From assembly GCA_958422845.1 (NCBI GenBank), contig CATZPU010000040.1, forward strand, positions 1-8,217: DNA of 8,217 nucleotides. Direction: 5' to 3'. Every line of letters begins with the position of its first letter. Within the stretch, counting starts at the first letter, position 1. This DNA is from an uncultured Lachnospiraceae bacterium. Its GTDB lineage: Bacteria; Bacillota; Clostridia; Lachnospirales; Lachnospiraceae. A program made the translations under genes and the position numbers. The notes under the pieces are model-generated. The model saw only the letters and a list, made by a program, of their open reading frames with translations, did no database searches and was not told where the DNA came from. Positions 1 through 6,069 of the stretch are shown here, piece after piece.

Positions 1-26
1 AAAAGAGAATTTCGATAAGTCATCAT
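1..26 (-). CDS. 5' end of a divergent gene, cut by the window edge
   Basis: On the minus strand two consecutive ATG codons (26-24 and 23-21) open a frame reading MMTYRNSL before the window ends. A GGAGG ribosome binding site lies at 38-34 on the same strand, seven bases from the first ATG, which is close to ideal. That spacing is the only support; too little protein is visible to name a family. If real, the gene is transcribed away from the LysM gene, and 27-214 is a shared divergent intergenic region. I found no convincing -35/-10 pair for either direction there, only an isolated TACAAT on the minus strand without a matching -35. Confidence 0.4.
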
Positions 27-214
27 GGCACGACCTCCGGCAGGCTTGTTTTTCTTATTGTATCCGCTTTCGTTCCAAAATATACCGGATCGTCCGCAAT
101 ACGGATGTTCCTGTTTAAAAAAATTTTTTGTTTTTGTCCATGAATCACCAAATTCTGCATAAAGTGTATGGTAAGGTAATGCTTAGGCGAATATGGAAAA
201 GGAGTGAGCGGAGC

Positions 215-1879
215 ATGGGCAAAGAGATAGTATTGCCGAAAAACATACGTCAGATGGGAGATGTGCATGGAAAAGAGAAAATCTATATGGAAGATTACGT
301 GATGACGTATATCCGTAAAAAGGAACAGCAGGGGGAAAACGGCAGTATCGGAATTCTTCTTGGAGAACGGCATGAGACGCCGGAGGGCGTTTTTGTTTTT
401 ATCAGAGGAATTTATGAGACGGCGCAGGAATACGCAGAACACACAGCAAACGAAGAACATGCAGGAGATACAGAATATGCGGAGAACAGGAAATATACAG
501 AGAATATAGAACATACAGGAAAAGCAGAACATATAGAAAAAACAGAACATACAGGAAAAACAGAACATATAAGGAAGAAACTCAGCGAGAATACTCAGGA
601 GGATGCGGAAACAAAGAGCGAAGAAGAAAGCAGCGAACAGCCGCCGCTTACCTTAAAGGAAAGGATTCATAAAGGGCGGATCGAATATTTTCCGGGCTGG
701 GACGTAGAGGGTTGCTGTGTGATCGGTAAGTATCGTCCTGAGCTGTTGGAAGAGCTTTTTGGGATTTTGCCCGGAACACAGCAGCTGATCTTCCATTTGC
801 AGGAGCAGGAGGAGACAGTCTACTGGAGGGCTCAGGGCGAATACCGCCGCGTACACGGATATTTTGTGTTTTATGAGCAGAACCGCAAAATGCAGGAATA
901 TCTTTCCGATGTGTTCGGAGCTTCTACCGTTGAACAGGAGAAGATTCCGGAGCGCGCAATAAAAAGCTTCCGCGAGAAGATCAGGGAAAAAAGCGAGCAG
1001 AAGGCAGGCAGTATGCTGAAGCTTGCCAGTTCCTTCTTTGTGATTACAGTGCTTGTGGCGGGAGCAGTTGCGGTAAACAGGATAGACGAGATACGAAAAG
1101 TGCAGAACGTAACGAATATGAGCAGCAAAGAGCCGAACGGTCAGTGGGATCTGGAATATACAAAGGAACAGATGCTGGCATTGCGGGAATCGGAAGCGGC
1201 GGCGCAGAGGGAAGCAGAAGCACAGGAGGCAGCGGCGCAGTATGCGGCAGACTTGCAGGGTGTCGGTATGCAGGGGGCGGCAGAATTGCAGGGCGCAGAT
1301 GTACAGAAAACGGCAGACTTGCAGAGTGCCGGTATGCAGGGAACGGCAGAACTGCAAAGCGGAGATGATACAGATGCAGCCGATGCGCAAAACCGGAATG
1401 CGCAGGGAATGGAAACACAGAACGCCGACGCACAGCAGACGGACGAAATACAGGGAACGGCAGAACTGCAAAGCGGAGATGATGCAGGTACAGCCGATGC
1501 GCAGACAGTTGGAATGCAGGAAATGGGCGCACAGGAGCAGGGAACAGAAACACAGAAAAGGAGCGCGCAGGAACAGAGCGCAGAAACACAGGAAATGAGC
1601 GCGGCAGAGGCATCGGCGCAGGAGGCAGATGCGGCATGGATGGCGGGATCGGACGCTTTTTGGGAGGATGAGGAGCTTGGCGCAGGGACGCAGGAAGCAG
1701 CGCAGGAGGCGGCGGTACGCAGCGCTCAGGCTTCTTATGTGATCAAACCGGGAGATACACTGGCTAATATTTGTAAGCAGTATTATGGAAGTATTGAACA
1801 GCTCGCACAGCTTTGTGAAGCAAACAATATTTCTGATGCAAATAAGATCATGCCGGGACAGAAGATCGTATTGCCTTAG
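215..1879 (+). CDS. LysM-domain membrane protein with degenerate N-terminal domain and low-complexity repeats
   Basis: A 554-residue protein, probably anchored in the membrane with its C-terminal half outside the cell. The start at 215 is chosen because AAAAGGAG (197-204) sits ten bases upstream; the in-frame ATG at 128 has no such site. Residues 1-71 and about 144-235 form a mixed globular region that loosely resembles an MPN/JAB fold, with FPGWD near 159-163 where the family has GW-H-H, but with no JAMM histidines, so it would be inactive; this fold call is tentative. It is interrupted by a charged repeat tract (about 72-142). Residues 269-288 are one transmembrane helix after a basic stretch. 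Residues 325-505 are Ala/Gln-rich with repeats. Residues 507-554 are a clear LysM domain (YVIKPGDTL near the start, N and PGQKIVLP at the end), which binds peptidoglycan GlcNAc. It probably tethers the membrane to the wall. Confidence 0.85.
   Translation: MGKEIVLPKNIRQMGDVHGKEKIYMEDYVMTYIRKKEQQGENGSIGILLGERHETPEGVFVFIRGIYETAQEYAEHTANEEHAGDTEYAENRKYTENIEHTGKAEHIEKTEHTGKTEHIRKKLSENTQEDAETKSEEESSEQPPLTLKERIHKGRIEYFPGWDVEGCCVIGKYRPELLEELFGILPGTQQLIFHLQEQEETVYWRAQGEYRRVHGYFVFYEQNRKMQEYLSDVFGASTVEQEKIPERAIKSFREKIREKSEQKAGSMLKLASSFFVITVLVAGAVAVNRIDEIRKVQNVTNMSSKEPNGQWDLEYTKEQMLALRESEAAAQREAEAQEAAAQYAADLQGVGMQGAAELQGADVQKTADLQSAGMQGTAELQSGDDTDAADAQNRNAQGMETQNADAQQTDEIQGTAELQSGDDAGTADAQTVGMQEMGAQEQGTETQKRSAQEQSAETQEMSAAEASAQEADAAWMAGSDAFWEDEELGAGTQEAAQEAAVRSAQASYVIKPGDTLANICKQYYGSIEQLAQLCEANNISDANKIMPGQKIVLP
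508..571 (+). repeat. Tandem 36-bp repeat in the LysM-protein gene
   Basis: Copies begin at 508 and 544 (period 36 bp) and the first 28 bases differ at one position. Each encodes a 12-residue unit of the form EHTGK-x-EHI-x-K-x. Flanking sequence from about 430 to 510 holds more degenerate versions with the same EH/EY-rich pattern. The period is a multiple of three, so copy-number change would keep the frame. Confidence 0.8.
1245..1361 (+). repeat. 66-bp-period repeat encoding a 22-residue unit
   Basis: The segment from 1245 recurs at 1311, the first 14 bases being identical and the following 37 differing at only a few places. The encoded unit begins ADLQ, followed by GMQG and AELQ. It lies in the predicted extracellular Ala/Gln-rich linker between the transmembrane helix and the LysM domain. 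Confidence 0.75.
1337..1483 (+). repeat. Identical 33-bp direct repeats 114 bp apart
   Basis: Positions 1337-1369 and 1451-1483 are identical over 33 bases, both encoding QGTAELQSGDD (residues 375-385 and 413-423). The sequence continues similarly after each copy (a GCCGATGCGCA follows within 20 bases in both). Exact nucleotide identity, including third codon positions, points to recent duplication or slippage rather than selection on protein alone. Confidence 0.8.
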
Positions 1880-1973
1880 AAAAAACGCAGGAAGATACGA
1901 GATTTTCAATCCTGTCAAAGTGCGGGCTTATACCGGTGCAGAAAAACAGCGCCGCCGGCTCATGCGGTAACGG

Positions 1974-2002
1974 TTGCGCTTGATGGAGCTTTCTGGTATG
2001 AT
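1974..2002 (+). promoter_or_regulatory. Candidate extended -10 promoter for the DUF5711-type gene
   Basis: TTGCGC (1974-1979), a 17-base spacer, then TATGAT (1997-2002) preceded by TGG, giving an extended -10. The -35 matches consensus at only three positions. Transcription would start near 2009, about 120 bases before the gene at 2129. No terminator with a T-run is visible after the LysM gene (1880-1973), so read-through from upstream is also possible. Confidence 0.5.
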
Positions 2003-2128
2003 ACACACAGAAAAGGCTGGTATATCGCAGCTATGAGATCGGAAAAATTCCGTTCTGATATTACAGTATGCATCATGAGAAGATGTGAAACAGGATAAAC
2101 GTGGAAAAATTAAAGACAGGTATAAAAG

Positions 2129-3427
2129 ATGAAAAAAGAAAAATGGAAGGCATTTACTGAAAAACTGAAAGAAAAAAGTCAGTTTTTAAAACTGGACGAT
2201 GAGGATATAGACCTGGAAGATGAGATGCAGATGGAGGAAGAGCCGCTGTCTGCTAAGGAATTGCTCTGGGAGGACATTCCGGAGGAAAATCTGGAGGAAC
2301 GGCTGGCACGCAACAGAAAATGGGTATTTCGGCGGCGGCTTGCAATCGTGGTTCTTTTGGCTGCGATTGCAGGCGGTTTCGTCCTGTACAATCAATTTCA
2401 TACGTTTGACGATTATATCATTGCACAGTCCTATGAAAAAGAAGCGGCTTCGGGAACACAGTACAAAGAAGCCGGAAAAAATCTGTATCGGTATAATTCC
2501 GACGGTATATCCTGTGTGACACGGGAGAATGAACTGAAATGGAGTATTACCTATAATATGCAGGCTCCGATCGCCGATGTGTGCGGCACGACTATGGCGG
2601 TAGCAGAACAGCAGGGAAATCAGGTATATGTTGTGAATAAAGACGGTCTGGCAGGCAGCTTTGAGACGCTTTTGCCGATCCTCAAGGTTCGGGTGTCGCG
2701 TCAGGGCGTAGTGGCTGTTGTTTTGCAGGAGGAAAATGTTACATGGGTAAACCTGTATCAGGCTGACGGTACGTCGATCGCGAATACGAAGGTGACGATG
2801 ACGGAGTCCGGCTATCCGCTTGATATTGATCTTTCTCCGAACGGGCAGAAGCTGGCGGTATCGTATCTGAGCATCAAGGGCGGAAGTATTACGAGCAATG
2901 TCGTTTTTTATAATTTCGGTGCGGCAGGGCAGGCGGACAACGATCATGTGGCGGGAAAACAGAGCTATGCCGGACAGGTGATACCGGAGATCTACTTTAC
3001 AGACAACACGAGAGCAGTCGCAGTTGCCGATAATGGATTTAAGGTATTTAAGGGAAATGATGCGTTTGAACAGACGCATGAGGCAGTTTTTGAAAAAGAG
3101 ATATTGAGTACGTTTCATGACGAAGAGGCGATAGGATTTCTGTTTGAGAGCGAGGCAGAGGATGCCGCGTACCGTTTGGAAATGTATAATTACCGCGGGC
3201 GAAAAAAAGCGGCAAAGAATATAAATGCGGAGTTTGAGCATGTAAAAATGCAGAATGGTCAGATACTGATGTACGGAATAAGAAACTGCGAGGTATTTAC
3301 CTCGTCAGGACAGCACCGTTTCTCATCTGCTTACGAAAAAGATATTGAAGATGTGTTCTATTTTTCTGAATTCCGAAAATATTTAGTAATAACAGATGAC
3401 AGCTTTGACCAGATACGCATTAGCTGA
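2129..3427 (+). CDS. DUF5711-family single-pass membrane protein, probable beta-propeller-like ectodomain
   Basis: A 432-residue protein of unknown function. An acidic cytoplasmic N-terminus (residues 1-60, with DDEDIDLEDE) leads to a basic stop (KWVFRRR, 64-70) and one transmembrane helix (71-88); the remaining 340 residues should be extracellular. The ectodomain is built of short beta-strand units with recurring patterns such as LYRYNSDG, VYVVNKDG and VNLYQADG, and a DLSPNGQKLAVSY stretch like a propeller blade, as in the DUF5711 family of Clostridia; the family call rests on recall, not a search. The start is fixed by an in-frame TAA at 2123-2125. Its ribosome binding site is weak (ACAGG, 2116-2120). 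The CvpA gene follows 20 bp downstream, so the two are probably co-transcribed. No catalytic motif is visible. Confidence 0.8.
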   Translation: MKKEKWKAFTEKLKEKSQFLKLDDEDIDLEDEMQMEEEPLSAKELLWEDIPEENLEERLARNRKWVFRRRLAIVVLLAAIAGGFVLYNQFHTFDDYIIAQSYEKEAASGTQYKEAGKNLYRYNSDGISCVTRENELKWSITYNMQAPIADVCGTTMAVAEQQGNQVYVVNKDGLAGSFETLLPILKVRVSRQGVVAVVLQEENVTWVNLYQADGTSIANTKVTMTESGYPLDIDLSPNGQKLAVSYLSIKGGSITSNVVFYNFGAAGQADNDHVAGKQSYAGQVIPEIYFTDNTRAVAVADNGFKVFKGNDAFEQTHEAVFEKEILSTFHDEEAIGFLFESEAEDAAYRLEMYNYRGRKKAAKNINAEFEHVKMQNGQILMYGIRNCEVFTSSGQHRFSSAYEKDIEDVFYFSEFRKYLVITDDSFDQIRIS

Positions 3428-3447
3428 TTTGGAGACAGGAGGAGATT

Positions 3448-4410
3448 ATGAATATACTTGAGATTGCAGTTATCGTACTGATCGCTGTTTTTGCGATCAC
3501 AGGGTGGCGAAAAGGCTTCGTGCGAAAACTGGCGTCTATGCTGTCCTTTGTGATCTCGATCATACTGGTAGCTTTCTTTCTGCCGTATATGACTGAATTT
3601 TTAAAGACAGACACGCCGGTATATGATTACATTGTAAAACAGTGCAGGGAGGTCATGACGGAAAATCTGGCAGATGCGCTTACAATGGGAAACGCGGAAA
3701 CGCAGGGCAGTATTTTGGGAAGTCAGGTGTCTTTAAAGACGGCGAGTGCCGCATCGGATTACAGCAATATAAGCCGTGAGCAGATAAAAAACCTGATGGA
3801 GCAGTACGGCTATGACAGCGCGGTCGTCGATGCGCTCAGTGACGAGCAGTTAGAAGCATATAAGGAAAAGTATGCGCAGCAGTATATACAGCAGTATTTT
3901 GGTGCAGAAGAGGACGGTACGCAGGGCAGCGGCGTGGGCCAGCTTACGAAGATCGAGCAGACAGAGCTGATCGAGCATCTTCCGATTCCGGAGGCGCTGC
4001 GGGATCTTTTGCTGGACTATAACAATGATGAAGGCTATCGAAGTCTTGGAGTCACCGGCTTTGCAGATTATCTTGTACATTTTCTCGCTACGGTGATCCT
4101 GAACGTTATCGCATTTGTGGCGGCTGTTATTCTGGTACAGATACTTTTGCATCTTGTCATAGGCGCGCTTGATATTCTGGCGCATATACCGCTGATCGGC
4201 GGTCTGAACAGGCTGCTTGGTCTTATTTTGGGATTGGTGCAGGCACTGTTCTTTCTGTGGCTGTTCTTTTTGATCCTTTCCATGACATCTGCGACACAGT
4301 GGGGCTTGCAGCTTATGGATATGGTGCAGAGCAGTCAGGCGCTTAGCGCATTGTATGACTCGAATCTGTTTCTGGAGATCGTAGTCCGCACAGTGGCGAT
4401 GTTTGTATAA
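3448..4410 (+). CDS. CvpA-family integral membrane protein with a large extracellular insert
   Basis: A 320-residue membrane protein of the CvpA family. Helices lie at about 3-18 and 28-47, joined by the family hallmark GWRKGFVRKL (19-28), and again at about 209-240 and 254-279, the last preceded by IPLIGGLNRLLGLILG (247-262), another hallmark. Between helices 2 and 3 is a hydrophilic stretch of about 160 residues, absent from the roughly 160-residue E. coli CvpA. CvpA is known for colicin V production in E. coli; homologues are linked to envelope stress, and no biochemical activity is established. AGGAGGAG (3437-3444) gives a strong ribosome binding site. It lies 20 bp after the DUF5711-type gene and is followed by a terminator, so it closes that transcript. 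Confidence 0.88.
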   Translation: MNILEIAVIVLIAVFAITGWRKGFVRKLASMLSFVISIILVAFFLPYMTEFLKTDTPVYDYIVKQCREVMTENLADALTMGNAETQGSILGSQVSLKTASAASDYSNISREQIKNLMEQYGYDSAVVDALSDEQLEAYKEKYAQQYIQQYFGAEEDGTQGSGVGQLTKIEQTELIEHLPIPEALRDLLLDYNNDEGYRSLGVTGFADYLVHFLATVILNVIAFVAAVILVQILLHLVIGALDILAHIPLIGGLNRLLGLILGLVQALFFLWLFFLILSMTSATQWGLQLMDMVQSSQALSALYDSNLFLEIVVRTVAMFV

Positions 4411-4434
4411 GCAGGATTGTATAAAAATAAATAC

Positions 4435-4459
4435 AAAGGGGATTGACAAATCCCTTTTT
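4435..4459 (+). terminator. Intrinsic terminator after the CvpA gene
   Basis: AAAGGGGATT (4435-4444) pairs with AATCCCTTTT (4449-4458) around a GACA loop, with one G-T pair, and the 3' arm runs into five T's (4455-4459). It sits 24 bases after the CvpA stop codon. The T tract is partly inside the stem. Confidence 0.75.
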
Positions 4460-4471
4460 CAGTGTTACACT
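4443..4471 (+). promoter_or_regulatory. Promoter of the trp transporter unit
   Basis: A perfect TTGACA (4443-4448), a 17-base spacer and TACACT (4466-4471) preceded by TGT, an extended -10. The predicted start is about 4477-4479, just ahead of the T-box leader. The -35 box occupies the last two stem bases and the whole loop of the upstream terminator, so the two signals share DNA. Confidence 0.85.
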
Positions 4472-4477
4472 TTACCA

Positions 4478-4766
4478 CAACAAAGGAAGAAACCGATGAG
4501 AAAGAGAAGTAAGCATACATCGTGAAGTTACAGAGAGCTGCAGGCGGTGGGATTGCAGTACGGAACAGTTTGCTGAATGGACTTTTGAGGGCGGTCTGAA
4601 TATTTCCGTAGGACTTGCCGGGAACCGAACCCGTTATCAATCAGGAGTGTATGATAGTACATGCGAAAGTGGACAATACGTCAAAGTGAGTGGCACCGCG
4701 ATAATAAGAGCTTATTACCGTCTCAGATTATATAATATCATATTATATATCTGGGACGTTTTTTTT
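4478..4766 (+). promoter_or_regulatory. T-box riboswitch leader, tRNA-Trp specific
   Basis: This RNA leader senses uncharged tRNA. Hallmarks in order are the AGAGAG motif (4532-4537) starting the Stem I upper part; GGTGGGATTGCAG-like distal loop sequence (4546-4557); GAA-TGG-AC (4575-4582) with specifier codon UGG at 4578-4580; CCGTTATC (4631-4638) after Stem I; and the T-box AGTGGCACCGCG (4689-4700). The antiterminator is TGAG (4687-4690) pairing CTCA (4722-4725), with the seven-base bulge TGGCACC and an upper helix TAATAAG/CTTATTA. Its UGGC pairs with a tRNA 3' end GCCA; bacterial tRNA-Trp has discriminator G, so this supports the specifier reading. Low tryptophan leaves tRNA-Trp uncharged, stabilising the antiterminator and turning on trpXYZ. 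Confidence 0.93.
4719..4766 (+). terminator. T-box regulated terminator
   Basis: CGTCTCAGAT (4719-4728) and the following ATATAATAT pair with ATATTATAT and ATCTGGGACG (ending 4758), with one bulged T at 4729, followed by eight T's (4759-4766). Its 5' arm contains the CTCA needed by the antiterminator, so the two folds exclude each other. The stem is very long and A/T-rich near the loop. Confidence 0.92.
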
Positions 4767-4780
4767 CGCGAAAGCAATGA

Positions 4781-4902
4781 GCCGTGCAAAATCGTTGCAT
4801 GGAAGGCTGGCTGCTCGCAGACAAGCCTGACAGGCAACGATTTTATAGGGCGAACGCCCGCGAGCGAGATGAAGCAAAGCGGAATCGAGCTTGCAGCACG
4901 GC
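4781..4902 (+). repeat. Structured inverted-repeat element with four-way-junction layout, upstream of trpX
   Basis: GCCGTGC (4781-4787) pairs with GCACGGC (4896-4902). Inside are three adjacent hairpins. The first (4788-4844) has a perfect 11-bp stem, AAAATCGTTGC with GCAACGATTTT, capped by AGGCT/AGCCT and CTG/CAG. The second (4848-4859) is GGGC-GAAC-GCCC. The third (4860-4894) is closed by GCGAGC/GCTTGC. Almost every base is in a helix or short linker. It lies in the 237-base untranslated stretch between the T-box terminator and trpX, so it is in the read-through mRNA. It does not resemble a tRNA (no T-loop) or a known riboswitch I can name. A second GCACGGCG at 4914-4921 could compete for the outer stem. 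It may be a dispersed palindromic element or an mRNA control structure. Confidence 0.6.
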
Positions 4903-4940
4903 GAAGTATAAGGGCACGGCGGATCTCCACGATTACTTCC

Positions 4941-4994
4941 GGTTCCTCCTTTGAACCAACAGATCATCGGGCGTGACCCGCAAAAGAAAAGGAG
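4941..4994 (+). promoter_or_regulatory. Hairpins and anti-Shine-Dalgarno before trpX
   Basis: GGTTC (4941-4945) pairs with GAACC (4953-4957) around the seven-base loop CTCCTTT (4946-4952). That loop is exactly complementary to AAAGGAG (4988-4994), the trpX ribosome binding site. A second hairpin, CGGG-CGTGA-CCCG (4968-4980), lies between them. Loop pairing with the ribosome binding site would block translation of trpX; whether it forms is inference. The pairing is seven bases and could also be chance. Confidence 0.4.
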
Positions 4995-5003
4995 AACGAT
5001 ATT

Positions 5004-6008
5004 ATGAAGAGAAAAGTATTAGCAATCACAGCAGCATCTGTTATGGCGTCTATTATGCTTGCAGGCACGGCAATGGCAGCAGAATACAAGGTCGGCATTA
5101 TCCAGTTTGTGGACGATGCGTCGCTCAATCAGATCGAGGCGGCGATCGAAGCGCAGCTTGATGTTCTGTCTGAGGAGGGTGAGGATAAATATATCTATGA
5201 CGGATATGTATTTAACGGGCAGGCAGATGCGACAACGCTTGGTCAGATTGCCGCGCAGCTTATTTCAGATGAGGTAGACGTAATCGTTCCGATTGCAACT
5301 CCGGCAGCCCAGATCGTGCAGGCAGCTACAGAGGATACAGATATTCCGGTCGTATTTTCGGCTGTATCTGATCCGGTAGGAGCAGGACTGGCAGAGAGCA
5401 TGGAGGAACCGGGAGCGAATATTACAGGAACGTCCGATGCGCTTAACACGAACGCGATTTTTGACCTGATGTTAGCGGCAGATCCGGAGATCAAATCAGT
5501 CGGACTTCTTTACAGCCAGTCAGAGGATTCTTCCAAACAGCCGATTGCAGATGCGAAGGCATATCTGGAAGAAAAAGGGATAGAGTACGTAGAAAAAACA
5601 GGAACAAACAATACAGAGGTCGTGCAGGCGGCAGATGCGCTCGTAGCATCAGGCGTTGACGCGGTATTTACTCCTACTGACAATACGATCATGACGGCGG
5701 AGCTTGGTATTTATGAGAAATTTATCGATGCAGGCATTCCGCATTATACGGGTGCGGACTCCTTTGCATTAAACGGAGCGTTTTGCGGCTACGGCGTAGA
5801 TTATGAGAGCCTCGGCACGGCTACGGCAGACATGATCGCAGAGGTGCTTGCGGGCGCTGATCCGGCGAAGCTGCCGATTCGGACATTTGACAATGGAATC
5901 GCCACAGTCAATACAGAGACGGCAGAAGCTCTCGGACTGGATTATGCAAGCTTTGAAGAAATGTGTACGGCGGTCGTAGAGACAGTTACCGCAGAGGAGT
6001 TTGAGTAA
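5004..6008 (+). CDS. trpX: Tryptophan ABC transporter substrate-binding protein (TrpX type)
   Basis: A 334-residue extracytoplasmic binding protein of the ABC_sub_bind family (PF04392, also seen as DUF534), the group that includes TrpX. Residues 1-25 are a signal peptide (MKRK, hydrophobic core, AMA cleavage motif before AEYKVG). Family landmarks are KVGIIQFVDD (29-38), VPIATPAAQIV, IPVVFSAVSDPVGAGL, GANITGTSD, VGLLYSQSEDSS and VDAVFTPTDN, giving two alpha/beta lobes. The start has GGAG (4991-4994) nine bases upstream. Substrate specificity is inferred from the Trp T-box, not from the protein. Unusually, the LAG at 19-21 is followed by Thr, not the lipobox Cys, so no lipid anchor is predicted. 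The protein has no tryptophan residue. It is separated from trpY by 258 bases containing a large structured element. Confidence 0.9.
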   Translation: MKRKVLAITAASVMASIMLAGTAMAAEYKVGIIQFVDDASLNQIEAAIEAQLDVLSEEGEDKYIYDGYVFNGQADATTLGQIAAQLISDEVDVIVPIATPAAQIVQAATEDTDIPVVFSAVSDPVGAGLAESMEEPGANITGTSDALNTNAIFDLMLAADPEIKSVGLLYSQSEDSSKQPIADAKAYLEEKGIEYVEKTGTNNTEVVQAADALVASGVDAVFTPTDNTIMTAELGIYEKFIDAGIPHYTGADSFALNGAFCGYGVDYESLGTATADMIAEVLAGADPAKLPIRTFDNGIATVNTETAEALGLDYASFEEMCTAVVETVTAEEFE

Positions 6009-6069
6009 AGAGCGGATGCGTCAGACGGCTGTTTAGAATAGACATATGAAAACGATATTAAAGCCAAAC

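Noticed and set aside
128..214. Upstream start for the LysM gene at 128
   Set aside because: There is no ribosome binding site before 128, while 215 has AAAAGGAG at good spacing and the extra 29 residues look like untranslated sequence.
23..568. Minus-strand frame beginning with Phe/Cys-rich repeats
   Set aside because: It is the antisense of the 36-bp repeats and overlaps the well-supported start at 215. Its stop overlapping the edge gene's ATG is interesting, but no ribosome binding site or family supports it.
508..571. CRISPR-like array
   Set aside because: The copies are contiguous, in frame and coding; there are no unique spacers and no cas genes.
653..1918. Long minus-strand open frames (653-1918 and 1044-1637) opposite the LysM gene
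   Set aside because: They are Cys/Arg/Leu- or Pro/Ser-rich frames created by the repetitive Ala/Gln coding strand, with no ribosome binding site and no domain.
2101..2160. Short GTG-started leader peptide overlapping the DUF5711-type gene
   Set aside because: It runs 60 bases in another frame across the real start, with weak initiation signals.
4781..4957. tRNA-like gene suggested by the cloverleaf layout and the GGTTC/GAACC arm
   Set aside because: The seven-base loop CTCCTTT is not a T-loop, stem lengths do not match a tRNA, and there is no CCA-adjacent acceptor.
4647..4976. Open frames on both strands across the T-box and downstream element
   Set aside because: They run through the terminator stem and inverted repeats and have no family resemblance; the RNA structure explains the sequence.
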